From Lachnospiraceae bacterium UBA4260 (GTDB lineage Bacteria; Bacillota; Clostridia; Lachnospirales; Lachnospiraceae): DNA of 26,254 nucleotides. The translations under genes were made by a program, and so were the position numbers. The stretch is taken from contig DGWK01000022.1 of NCBI GenBank assembly GCA_002395235.1, positions 60,900-87,153 on the forward strand, read 5' to 3'. The first letter of the stretch is position 1. Every line of letters begins with the position of its first letter. Positions 15,852 through 23,337 of the stretch are shown here, piece by piece. The notes below the pieces were generated by a model. The model had not been told where the DNA came from, searched no databases, and worked only from the letters and a program-made list of their open reading frames with translations.

Positions 15852-16856
15852 TTACTCCTGCCCCTCATAAGGGATCCCCAGATGCGTGTAGGCCTCCTGC
15901 GTGGCCACTCTTCCTCTTGGCGTTCTGTTGATCAGTCCGTTCTGCAGAAGATACGGCTCCAGCAGGTCTTCGATCGTGCCGGGATCTTCTCCGATGGACG
16001 CGGCTAAAGTGTCCAGTCCGGCCGGCCCGCCGCCGAATTTCTCGATCAGCGTCAGCAGGAAATTCCTGTCCGCTCTGTCCAGCCCCAGCTTGTCCACATC
16101 CATCAGGTCCAGCGCCGTGCGCGCCACTTCCAGCGTGATCTTTCCGTCGTAGCGGACCTGCGCATAGTCGCGGACGCGCTTCAGGATCCTGTTGGCGAGT
16201 CGAGGCGTCCCGCGGCTTCTGCGGGCCAGCTCCCTGGCTCCCTCCTCGTCGATCTCGACGCGCAGCTTTTTCGCGCTGGCAAGGACGATCTGTTTGAGTT
16301 CCTGCGTGTTGTAAAATTCCAGCCTGTGAATCTCGCCGAACCGGTCCCTGAGCGGCGCCGACAAAAGTCCTGCCCTTGTCGTCGCGCCCACCAGCGTGAA
16401 CTTGGGCAGGTCCAGGCGGATGGACTTGGCCGTCGCTCCTTTGCCGATCAGAATATCGATGGCAAAATCCTCCATGGCCGGATACAGCACCTCCTCCACC
16501 TGCTTGTTCAGGCGGTGGATCTCATCCACGAACAAAATATCATTTTCCTTCAGCCCGTTCAGAATCGCCGCCATTTCTCCCGGCTTCTCGATGGCCGGTC
16601 CGCTGGTGACCCTCATATTGACGCCCATCTCGTTGGCAATGATTCCCGAGATCGTCGTCTTTCCCAGTCCGGGAGGCCCGTAGAACAAAAGGTGATCCAG
16701 AGGCTCGCCTCTCAGCTTGGCCGCCTGAATGGAGATCCCCAGGCTCTCCTTGATCTTGCTCTGTCCGATGTATTCGCTCAGCCGCTGGGGCCTTAAGGAA
16801 CCCTCAATGCGGCTGTCTTCTTCTGTGAAATTGGTTTCTATTGTTCTTCTCTGCAT
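15852..16856 (-). CDS. ruvB: Holliday junction branch migration ATPase RuvB
   Basis: The hexameric AAA+ motor that drives branch migration with RuvA. The 334-residue protein has Walker A GPPGLGKT (60-67), Walker B LFVDEIH (108-114), a sensor 1 region VGATTRAGLL, the arginine-finger region APLRDRFG and the C-terminal winged helix (GLINRTPRGRVATQEAYTHL). Its length is standard. It lies 48 nt after ruvA and 27 nt before zapA. Confidence 0.98.
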   Translation of the reverse strand: MQRRTIETNFTEEDSRIEGSLRPQRLSEYIGQSKIKESLGISIQAAKLRGEPLDHLLFYGPPGLGKTTISGIIANEMGVNMRVTSGPAIEKPGEMAAILNGLKENDILFVDEIHRLNKQVEEVLYPAMEDFAIDILIGKGATAKSIRLDLPKFTLVGATTRAGLLSAPLRDRFGEIHRLEFYNTQELKQIVLASAKKLRVEIDEEGARELARRSRGTPRLANRILKRVRDYAQVRYDGKITLEVARTALDLMDVDKLGLDRADRNFLLTLIEKFGGGPAGLDTLAASIGEDPGTIEDLLEPYLLQNGLINRTPRGRVATQEAYTHLGIPYEGQE

Positions 16857-16904
16857 AAATTACCGATTCTTTTTCCGTCTTTGGTTAAATGTCGCTCTCA
16901 GGTG

Positions 16905-17579
16905 TTACAGGTACCGCAGTGCCGCTTTCAGGATACTCTCTGTGTCTGTGAGTTCTTTCTGTTCCTTCTGTGCGTTTTCCTTACATGTGCGGACCGCTTT
17001 TGCCGCTTCTGCTCTGGAATACCCGAGAGCTGTCAGCGCCTCGACCGCTTCTGCGGCGGCGTCATCCTGTCCGCTGCCTGCGCCTGCTGCACCGATTTCA
17101 GCCAGCGACACTCCTCCGGCTCCTGCGCCCGCTCCGCCGGCTGCTATGGCAAGCATTTCTGCATCCCGCATGCCTGCGACCTTGTCGCGAAGATCCAGAA
17201 TCAGACGCTCTGCTGTTCTCTTTCCTACACCGGGAGCCCTTGCGATCATCTTGGCGTCTCCCGTCATAATTGCAAACCGAAGATCATCGGCAGTTCCCAC
17301 TGACAGGAGAGCAAGCCCTCCCTTGGGACCGACTCCGCTCACAGTGATCAGAAGCTTAAAGAGCTCTAAATCATCCCTCGACATAAATCCGTACAGTGCA
17401 ATCTGGTCTTCTCTCAAATAGGTATAAGTGTAGACCATGACTTCCTCGTCGCGGTCCGCCGCAGCCAGTCTTTGCACCGACTCTCCGGCGATCCTGACCT
17501 CATAGCCGACGCCGCCAACATCTATCACCGCCGCTCCGTCGTAGACCGCGGCAACATATCCTCTTAAAAATGAAATCAT
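16905..17579 (-). CDS. ruvA: Holliday junction binding protein RuvA
   Basis: RuvA binds four-way junctions and recruits RuvB. The product has 224 residues from the ATG at 17579, which follows AAGGAG by 11 nt; longer readings only add unrelated sequence across the promoter. Domain I is the OB fold (MISFLRGYVAAVYDGAAVID) with the pin region YTYLREDQIALYGF. Domain II has two helix-hairpin-helix motifs (VSGVGPKG and APGVGKRTAERLILDLRDKV). Domain III (AVEALTALGYSRAEAAKAVR) contacts RuvB. The linker between II and III is unusually long and made of Gly/Ala/Ser (AAGGAGAGAGGVSLAEIGAA). Confidence 0.96.
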   Translation of the reverse strand: MISFLRGYVAAVYDGAAVIDVGGVGYEVRIAGESVQRLAAADRDEEVMVYTYTYLREDQIALYGFMSRDDLELFKLLITVSGVGPKGGLALLSVGTADDLRFAIMTGDAKMIARAPGVGKRTAERLILDLRDKVAGMRDAEMLAIAAGGAGAGAGGVSLAEIGAAGAGSGQDDAAAEAVEALTALGYSRAEAAKAVRTCKENAQKEQKELTDTESILKAALRYL

Positions 17580-17615
17580 TAAATACAACGCTCCTTGAAA
17601 CAAGTAGTGGCTTTC

Positions 17616-17644
17616 ATTATACATCCCCGGCAGACCTTTGACAA
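17616..17644 (-). promoter_or_regulatory. Sigma-A promoter of ruvA-ruvB-zapA
   Basis: TTGTCA (17639-17644) and TATAAT (17616-17621) on the minus strand with a 17-nt spacer; the start would be near 17609, 30 nt before ruvA. I see no GAAC-N4-GTTC LexA box at it. Confidence 0.75.
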
Positions 17645-17707
17645 ATTCAGGAATCGGGTGATTGTGATTGATTGCAAGCCTGTCATTCCGGCGGTACTCC
17701 GCCGTCA

Positions 17708-17723
17708 CCCTATGACCCTATGA
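17708..17723. repeat. Tandem 8-nt repeat upstream of the leuDC cassette
   Basis: CCCTATGA is repeated directly twice, followed by CATTACCC. It lies just upstream of the predicted leuD promoter and could be an activator site or a chance repeat. Confidence 0.4.
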
Positions 17724-17741
17724 CATTACCCAGTTCCAAAG

Positions 17742-17770
17742 TTTTCAATATTTCATTAATGTGTTAATAT
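17742..17770 (+). promoter_or_regulatory. Promoter of the leuD-leuC-leuD-leuC cassette
   Basis: TTTTCA (17742-17747) and TAATAT (17765-17770) with a 17-nt spacer. The start near 17777 leaves a leader of only about 24 nt, so no attenuator, T-box or riboswitch can lie between it and the first gene. Confidence 0.5.
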
Positions 17771-17800
17771 AAACAACAAATCTAAAAAAGGAGCACTACT

Positions 17801-18271
17801 ATGGGTAAAGTATTCCGATTTAACAAAGATGTGGACACCGACCAGATCATCGCTTCCCAGTATCTTCTCTATCCTACTGTGGAAGAAATGAAAGCGCACA
17901 CCTTCGAATCCCTGGATGCGAATTTTGCATCTGAAGTAAAGCCGGGCGATTTCGTCGTCGCGGACAACAATTTCGGCTGCGGCTCCTCTCGCGAGCAGGC
18001 TCCCGCCGTCCTCAAGGCACTGGGCGTCCGTGCCGTTCTGGCTCCTTCCTTCGCCAGGATCTTCTACAGAAATTCCATCAACATAGGACTTCCCGCTATC
18101 GTCTGTGACGGTCTCTATGACGCGGTCAGGACCGGGGACGAGATCGAACTGGATATGGAGAAAGGTATTGTTACCTTTGGCGAGCAGACCTTTTCCTGCA
18201 CGAAACTTCCCGTTCATCTTCAGAAAATTCTCGATCAGGGCGGCCTGATCAGCTCTCTCAACGAGATGTAA
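17801..18271 (+). CDS. leuD: 3-isopropylmalate dehydratase-type small subunit, copy 1
   Basis: The swivelling small subunit of an aconitase-family isomerase, which works with the large subunit encoded next. The 156-residue protein has the DVDTDQII opening (10-17), the substrate loop YLLY (21-24), the conserved FGCGSSREQAP (58-68) with its serines and arginine for substrate, and FARIFYRNSIN (84-94). In characterised archaeal enzymes this loop reads YLVY in isopropylmalate isomerase and YLRT in homoaconitase, so YLLY favours isopropylmalate; that is an inference. The start follows AAAGGAG by 7 nt. The small subunit precedes the large one, and a second, different pair follows. Confidence 0.9.
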   Translation: MGKVFRFNKDVDTDQIIASQYLLYPTVEEMKAHTFESLDANFASEVKPGDFVVADNNFGCGSSREQAPAVLKALGVRAVLAPSFARIFYRNSINIGLPAIVCDGLYDAVRTGDEIELDMEKGIVTFGEQTFSCTKLPVHLQKILDQGGLISSLNEM

Positions 18272-18331
18272 GTACTGATGACTGTTCAGCGCACCTCGTC
18301 CTGAACGATTAATACTTTGGAGGATACCACT

Positions 18332-19582
18332 ATGGGAATGACAATAGCCGAAAAGATCATCGCGCGCGCCGCGGGCGTCGAGACCGTGCGCGCCGGTGAG
18401 ATCCATACCGTCACGCTCGACTATCTGATGAGCAACGACGGAACAACTCATCTCACTATTGATATGTACAATAAGCTCCGTAATCCTCGCATCGCGGACA
18501 AGAGCAAGCTTGTCTGGATCGTCGACCACAACGTGCCCTGCGACAGCCCCAAGACGGCGGCGTCACAGAAGAAGATGCGGGATTTTGCCAGAGAAAACGG
18601 AATCACGTTCTATGAAGGCGCGGGCGTATGTCACCAGATCATGTGCGAGAAGCACGTGGTGCCCGGACAGCTCATCTTCGGAGCGGACAGCCACACATGC
18701 GCTTACGGCGCGCTGGGCGCTTTCGGAACCGGCGTCGGCTGCACGGACTATCTCTACGGCATGGTGACGGGCGGATCCTGGGTCATGGTGCCCGAGACGC
18801 TCCGCTTCAACCTGACCGGAAAGCTCGCCGATCGCGTGACTGCCAGAGACCTGATCCTGACCATCATCGGAATGATCGGGGCCAACGGCGCCAACTACCA
18901 CGCCATGGAATTTGTGGGCGACGGCATGAAGAACCTGACCATGAGCGACCGCATCTCCATCTGCAACCTCTGCGTGGAAGCGGGTGCCAAAACAGCGCTC
19001 ATGGAAGTAGACGAAATCACAATGGCTTACCTCGAGGAGCACGGCGGCAGAAAGCCGGCGGCCTGCTTTAAGAGCGACGACGACGCTGTCTTCGAAAAGA
19101 CTTACGACATCGACCTCTCCACCATCGTCCCCGTAGTGGCGAAGCCCCACTTTGTGGACAATCTGGCCCCCGTCGACGAAGTCAAGGGCGTCAAGATCAA
19201 CGAGGCATTCCTCGGCTCCTGCAACAACGGCCGCATCGAGGACCTGCGCCTGGGCGCCTCCATCATCAAGGGACACAAAGTCGCCGACAAGGTGCGCTTC
19301 CTCGTCGTTCCCGCGAGCCAGGAGGTCTACAGGCAGGCCCTTCGCGAAGGCCTTCTCGACATCTTCATGGATGCCGGCGCCATGGTCATGAACCCCAACT
19401 GCAGCGTCTGCTGGGGAAGCTGCCAGGGCGTCATCGGCGCAGGCGAAGTGCTGATCAGCACCGGAACCCGCAACTTCAAGGGCCGCGCCGGCGACAAGAA
19501 CTCCTTTGTCTACCTGGGAAGCGCCGCAACTGTCGCGGCATCCGCCATCGCGGGCGAGATCGTATCGCCTTATACCTATTGA
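18332..19582 (+). CDS. leuC: 3-isopropylmalate dehydratase-type large subunit, copy 1
   Basis: The large [4Fe-4S] subunit of an aconitase-family hydro-lyase, 416 residues, of the single-domain LeuC/homoaconitase type. It has VDHNVPC, the FGADSHTCAYGALGAFGTGV segment and Fe-S cysteines at C297 (GSCNNGR), C357 and C360 (NPNCSVCWGSC). The signature normally reads GSCTN; here the threonine is replaced by asparagine, which the second copy does not share. The start at ATG 18332 is set by GGAGG 8 nt before it; a TTG at 18317 overlaps that site. It probably forms isopropylmalate isomerase with copy 1 of the small subunit, but citramalate, dimethylmalate or homocitrate substrates cannot be excluded. 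Confidence 0.88.
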   Translation: MGMTIAEKIIARAAGVETVRAGEIHTVTLDYLMSNDGTTHLTIDMYNKLRNPRIADKSKLVWIVDHNVPCDSPKTAASQKKMRDFARENGITFYEGAGVCHQIMCEKHVVPGQLIFGADSHTCAYGALGAFGTGVGCTDYLYGMVTGGSWVMVPETLRFNLTGKLADRVTARDLILTIIGMIGANGANYHAMEFVGDGMKNLTMSDRISICNLCVEAGAKTALMEVDEITMAYLEEHGGRKPAACFKSDDDAVFEKTYDIDLSTIVPVVAKPHFVDNLAPVDEVKGVKINEAFLGSCNNGRIEDLRLGASIIKGHKVADKVRFLVVPASQEVYRQALREGLLDIFMDAGAMVMNPNCSVCWGSCQGVIGAGEVLISTGTRNFKGRAGDKNSFVYLGSAATVAASAIAGEIVSPYTY

Positions 19583-19631
19583 TCAGACGGCTGCGACACG
19601 CAGTTAAAATGCGTGAGAAATGAGGATTACA

Positions 19632-20126
19632 ATGGAACAATTTACAGGCAAAGTATGGCTGCTCGGCGACGATATCGACACGGATATCATCATTCCCACC
19701 GAGTACCTGGCCCTCAAGACAGTGAAAGACATGGCTCCCTACGGCTTCAGCCCCCTCAGGCCGGAACTGGCCGCTAAGATTCAGCCCGGCGATATCATCG
19801 TGGCCGGCAAGAACTTCGGCTGCGGCTCCTCCCGCGAGCAGGCGCCGGAAGTCATCAAGGCGCTCGGCGTCCGCGCGGTCATCGCGCGCTCCTACGCCAG
19901 GATCTTCTTCCGCAACGCGATCAACAACGGCCTTCTTCTGATCGAGAACGACACCCTCTGTGACGATGTCAAAGAAGGCGACGAGATCACGGTAAATGTC
20001 GGCGAGTCCATCGAGTACAAGGGCAAAAAATACCCCATCTCCGCTCTCCCCGACAACCTGCTCGACATTCTCGAGGCCGGCGGTCTGGTCAAGGCGATGC
20101 AGAAGCTCAACGGCATTATAAAGTAG
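19632..20126 (+). CDS. leuD: 3-isopropylmalate dehydratase-type small subunit, copy 2
   Basis: A second small subunit, 164 residues, related to but clearly different from the first. It has DDIDTDIIIP, the substrate loop YLAL (25-28) instead of YLLY, NFGCGSSREQ (61-70) and YARIFFRNAIN. A segment near 37-46 (YGFSPLRPEL) has no counterpart in copy 1. The start at 19632 follows GAGG by 6 nt. It lies 49 nt after the first large subunit and 11 nt before the second, so it belongs to one transcript with both. The changed loop suggests a different side chain in the substrate. It may act on citramalate, homocitrate or another 2-hydroxyacid, or simply be a second isopropylmalate enzyme. Confidence 0.88.
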   Translation: MEQFTGKVWLLGDDIDTDIIIPTEYLALKTVKDMAPYGFSPLRPELAAKIQPGDIIVAGKNFGCGSSREQAPEVIKALGVRAVIARSYARIFFRNAINNGLLLIENDTLCDDVKEGDEITVNVGESIEYKGKKYPISALPDNLLDILEAGGLVKAMQKLNGIIK

Positions 20127-20137
20127 GAGGAAGGCAC

Positions 20138-21442
20138 ATGGGATCCACTTTAATTGAAAAAATATTTGCTCATAATATCGGTGCTGACTCCGTAAAAGCC
20201 GGCGATATCATTACCGTGAATGTCGACCGCGTGATGATCCACGATATTTTCATTCCTTTTGTAAAAGACAAGTTTGAGGAGATGGGATTTACAAAGATCT
20301 GGGATCCGGACAAGACGGTCCTGATCTACGACCATCTTGTACCGGCAAGCCAGCTGGATGACCCCCGCCACCACCACATCGGCGACGAGTTCTGCGACAA
20401 GTACGGCGTAAAAAATGTGCACCGCTCCGACGGCATCTGCCACCAGCTCATGACGGAGGCCGGCTATGTGAAGCCCGGTGATGTGGCCTTCGGCACGGAT
20501 TCTCACACCGTCACCTACGGCTGCGTGGGCGCCTTCTCCACCGGAATCGGCTACACGGAGATGGCCAGCATTCTGGGCACCGGCAAGCTCTGGGTTCGTG
20601 TCCCCGAGACGATCCGCGTCAACATTGAGGGAGAGCTTCCCGAGGGTGTCACGTCCAAGGACATCATCCTGACCATCATCGGCGACCTCCGCGCAGACGG
20701 CGCCACCTACAAATCCCTGGAATTTGCGGGCAGCACTGTGGACGCCATGTCCGTGGCGAGCCGCATGACCATGTCCAACATGACCGTTGAGTGCGGCGCC
20801 AAGTGCGGCCTCTTCTCTCCGGATGAAAAGACGGCGCAGTACTGCGGACTGGACGGCCTGGACGATTTCCTCATGACCCTTCACGGCGACGAGGACGCCG
20901 AATATGCGCAGGTATTGAATTACAGGGCGGAAGATTTTGCCCCCGTTATGGCCTGCCCGTCTCAGGTCGACAAGATCAAGCCGGTCTCCCAGGTCATCGC
21001 AGAAGCGGCTTCCCTGGAAGAAGGAAGCGTTGTTCCCGGCGTCGGGCTCATAGAAGGCGGCTTCGTCCGCGTGGACCAGGTCTTCATCGGCTCCTGCACC
21101 AACGGGCGCCTCGAGGACCTGCAGGCAGCAGCTTCAGTCCTCAAGGGCAGACAGATCGCTCCTTTTGTCAAGCTGATCGTCACGCCCGCCAGCCGCAAGA
21201 TCTACAGAGAAGCTCTCGCTGACGGCACGCTGGACACCCTCGCCGAGGCGGGCGCCATGATCACCACGCCCGGCTGCGGCCTCTGCTGCGGCAGAACCGG
21301 CGGCATCCTGACCGACAACGAGGTCGTGGTCGCCACCAACAACCGCAACTTCCTCGGCCGCATGGGCACTTCCAAGGTCAATATTTACCTGGCTTCGCCC
21401 ATTACTGCCGCCAGGTGCGCGTTGGCCGGAAAAATAGTATAA
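20138..21442 (+). CDS. leuC: 3-isopropylmalate dehydratase-type large subunit, copy 2
   Basis: The second large subunit, 434 residues. It shows YDHLVPA, FGTDSHTVTYGCVGAFSTGI, and Fe-S cysteines C320 (in the canonical GSCTNGR), C380 and C383 (TPGCGLCCG). It is longer than copy 1, with an insertion of about 20 residues (AEAASLEEGSVVPGVGLIEG) before the first Fe-S cysteine. The start follows GGAGG, which overlaps the end of the preceding gene. It pairs with the small subunit just upstream. The converging neighbours ilvC, ilvN and ilvB support a role in branched-chain amino acid synthesis, but the substrate is not decided by sequence. Confidence 0.88.
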   Translation: MGSTLIEKIFAHNIGADSVKAGDIITVNVDRVMIHDIFIPFVKDKFEEMGFTKIWDPDKTVLIYDHLVPASQLDDPRHHHIGDEFCDKYGVKNVHRSDGICHQLMTEAGYVKPGDVAFGTDSHTVTYGCVGAFSTGIGYTEMASILGTGKLWVRVPETIRVNIEGELPEGVTSKDIILTIIGDLRADGATYKSLEFAGSTVDAMSVASRMTMSNMTVECGAKCGLFSPDEKTAQYCGLDGLDDFLMTLHGDEDAEYAQVLNYRAEDFAPVMACPSQVDKIKPVSQVIAEAASLEEGSVVPGVGLIEGGFVRVDQVFIGSCTNGRLEDLQAAASVLKGRQIAPFVKLIVTPASRKIYREALADGTLDTLAEAGAMITTPGCGLCCGRTGGILTDNEVVVATNNRNFLGRMGTSKVNIYLASPITAARCALAGKIV

Positions 21443-21447
21443 CAATC

Positions 21448-21482
21448 AAAAAGCAGAGGTCTTTCGACCTCTGCTTTTTTAT
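21448..21482. terminator. Bidirectional terminator between the leu cassette and ilvC
   Basis: A 9-bp stem (GCAGAGGTC at 21453-21461 with GACCTCTGC at 21466-21474) with a TTTC loop, flanked by five A on the left and a T run on the right. It can therefore stop the plus-strand leu transcript and also the minus-strand ilvC transcript. Confidence 0.93.
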
Positions 21483-21487
21483 TTTCG

Positions 21488-21549
21488 TGTGTCGCGCTGA
21501 CACATTTTTTTTCGAAAAAATGTGTCAGTAGATACGTCCCCGTGACACA
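21488..21549. repeat. Palindromic repeat element between terminator and ilvC
   Basis: A perfect 14-bp hairpin, CTGACACATTTTTT (21497-21510), loop TTCG, complement at 21515-21528. It is flanked by outer arms TGTGTC (21488-21493) and GACACA (21544-21549) and includes ACGTCCCCGTGACAC. The form recalls dispersed palindromes with GGGGACG cores found in many Clostridia. It touches the ilvC stop region and may be a mobile palindrome or an mRNA-stabilising element. Confidence 0.75.
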
Positions 21550-21551
21550 AA

Positions 21552-22577
21552 TTAGTTGTTGATCAGCATATCGCCTTCGTTGTTCCAGCTGTACATCTTG
21601 CGGATCTCCGCACCGACCTTCTCAGCGGGATGCTCGGCGTTGAGCTTTCTCATAGCGTTGAAGTGTACCTGTCCGCCTGCATCGCTCATCTCCAGCAGGA
21701 ATTCCTTCGCGAAGGAGCCGTCCTGGATGTCGGCGAGGATCTTCTTCATAGCCTTCTTGGTCTCGTCTGTGATGATCTTGGGACCTGTGATGTAATCGCC
21801 GTACTCAGCGGTGTTGGAGATGGAATATCTCATTCCCGCGAAGCCGGACTGATAGATCAGGTCGACGATCAGCTTCATCTCGTGTACGCACTCGAAATAT
21901 GCGTTGCGGGGATCATAGCCTGCCTCAACCAGAGTCTCGAAGCCAGCCTTCATCAGAGCGCAAACGCCGCCGCAAAGGACAGCCTGCTCGCCGAACAGGT
22001 CGGTCTCGGTCTCGGTTCTGAATGTGGTCTCGAGGATACCTGCGCGGGAAGCGCCGATGCCTGCGCCATAAGCAAGAGCCTTGTCGAGGGCCTGGCCGGT
22101 AGCATCCTGGTAAACAGCGACGAGGGAAGGAGTTCCCTTGCCTGCCTGGTACTCACTGCGAACAGTGTGGCCGGGAGCCTTGGGAGCGATCATGGTAACG
22201 TCTACATCTGCCGGAGGCTTGATCAGACCGAAGTGAATGTTGAAGCCGTGAGCAAACATCAGCATATCGCCGGCCTTGAGGTTGGGCTCGATGTCCTTCT
22301 TGTACATAGCGGCCTGCTTCTCATCGTTGATCAGGATCATGATGATGTCAGCCATCTTGGCTGCCTCAGCAGTGTTGTAAACGGTGAGTCCCTGAGCCTC
22401 AGCTTTCGCTTTGGACTTGGATCCCTCATAAAGACCTACGATGACGTTGCATCCGGACTCCTTGAGGTTGAGTGCGTGCGCATGACCCTGGCTGCCGTAG
22501 CCGATAATAGCGATTGTCTTGCCTTCCAGTACTGACAGGTTGCAGTCTTCCTGGTAATAGATCTTAGCTTCTGACAT
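21552..22577 (-). CDS. ilvC: Ketol-acid reductoisomerase (class I)
   Basis: Converts acetolactate and acetohydroxybutyrate to the dihydroxy acids of valine/leucine and isoleucine synthesis, using NAD(P)H and Mg. The 341-residue protein is the short class I form. It has the Rossmann motif GYGSQG (26-31), APKAPGHTVRSEY, TETDLFGEQAVLCGG with metal-binding acidic residues, and ECVHEMKLIVDLIYQSG in the knotted C-terminal domain. The cofactor loop reads GLYEGSKSK (48-56); NADPH enzymes of this class usually carry an arginine where Y50 or E51 stands, so cofactor preference may be shifted. GGAGG lies 9 nt before the start. It follows an IlvN gene by 110 nt, and a bidirectional terminator lies beyond its stop. 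Confidence 0.97.
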   Translation of the reverse strand: MSEAKIYYQEDCNLSVLEGKTIAIIGYGSQGHAHALNLKESGCNVIVGLYEGSKSKAKAEAQGLTVYNTAEAAKMADIIMILINDEKQAAMYKKDIEPNLKAGDMLMFAHGFNIHFGLIKPPADVDVTMIAPKAPGHTVRSEYQAGKGTPSLVAVYQDATGQALDKALAYGAGIGASRAGILETTFRTETETDLFGEQAVLCGGVCALMKAGFETLVEAGYDPRNAYFECVHEMKLIVDLIYQSGFAGMRYSISNTAEYGDYITGPKIITDETKKAMKKILADIQDGSFAKEFLLEMSDAGGQVHFNAMRKLNAEHPAEKVGAEIRKMYSWNNEGDMLINN

Positions 22578-22687
22578 TTTTCTTTTCCTCCATAAAATCT
22601 TTTTGTATCTCTACCGGGCCAAAATATAGCAGGTCCGGACAGAAAACGTAGTGAGGGGCCTTTATTGGCCGCTGACATCAGGTCGAA

Positions 22688-23209
22688 TCAGACCAGCTTG
22701 TCGAGATAGATGACGTTCTTGGTACCTCTTCCAAGGCCTGCGACGCCGGTCCTGGCAAGTTCCAGGATCTCATAGCCGCTGACAAGTTTCAGGAACGCGT
22801 CCACCTTGCCGGAATTTCCGGTGACCTCGATCATAAGGCTCTCGTTGGAAACATCGATGATATTGCCTCTGAAAATATTGGTGAGGGCGATCACGTTCTC
22901 TCTCTGGTCCGCGTTTGCCCTGACCTTGATCATGGCCAGCTCGCGGAAAACGCTCTCATCCGGCTTGAGTTCATGGATATCCCTTACGTCCACAAGTTTC
23001 ATGACCTGCTTCTCGATCTGCTCCATGATATCGTTGTCGCCGGAAGTCACTACAGTGATCCTGGTAATAGTAGGTTCTGCGGTGACTCCTGCTGTAATAC
23101 TCTCGATGTTATATCCTCTTCTGGAGAACAGTCCGGCAATACGGCTCAGTACGCCGGAATTGTTGTCAGCGAGGATCTGGAACACCTTTATGCTGTTCGC
23201 TTCACTCAT
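22688..23209 (-). CDS. ilvN: Acetolactate synthase small subunit (canonical copy)
   Basis: The regulatory subunit of acetohydroxyacid synthase, which activates the large subunit and senses valine. The 173-residue product has an N-terminal ACT domain with the conserved NNSGVLSRIAGLFSRRGYNI (16-35) and a C-terminal ALS_ss domain (FRELAMIKVRANADQRENVI onward). The start at 23209 is preferred because AAGGG lies 10 nt before it; ATGs further upstream lack a site. It has a strong promoter of its own and is followed by ilvC, making an ilvN-ilvC unit. Confidence 0.93.
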   Translation of the reverse strand: MSEANSIKVFQILADNNSGVLSRIAGLFSRRGYNIESITAGVTAEPTITRITVVTSGDNDIMEQIEKQVMKLVDVRDIHELKPDESVFRELAMIKVRANADQRENVIALTNIFRGNIIDVSNESLMIEVTGNSGKVDAFLKLVSGYEILELARTGVAGLGRGTKNVIYLDKLV

Positions 23210-23229
23210 TTCATCTTTTCCCTTCATTT

Positions 23230-23258
23230 GATGAATCAAATTCATTCATCCGATGAAT
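23230..23258. promoter_or_regulatory. Operator-like palindromes in the ilvN-ilvC leader
   Basis: GATGAAT (23230-23236) is followed after CAA by ATTCATT, then ATTCATC (23244-23250) and GATGAAT (23252-23258). This makes two overlapping palindromes. They lie between the predicted transcription start and the ribosome binding site, where a repressor or an RNA hairpin could act. Confidence 0.5.
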
Positions 23259-23286
23259 ATTTTTAATGTTTTGCCAAATTGCAACT

Positions 23287-23315
23287 ATTATAACGCTCCG
23301 CCATTGTCAAGTCAA
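23287..23315 (-). promoter_or_regulatory. Sigma-A promoter of ilvN-ilvC
   Basis: TTGACT (23310-23315) and TATAAT (23287-23292) on the minus strand with a 17-nt spacer; the start near 23280 gives a leader of about 70 nt. It lies between the two small-subunit genes. Confidence 0.85.
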
Positions 23316-23337
23316 ACCCAAATAGACACGCAGACTG

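Noticed and set aside
17580..17700. LexA (SOS) box at the ruvA promoter
   Set aside because: No GAAC-N4-GTTC type site is present in this stretch.
17740..17765. CodY box at the leuD promoter
   Set aside because: The best match to AATTTTCWGAAAATT has about six mismatches, too weak to call.
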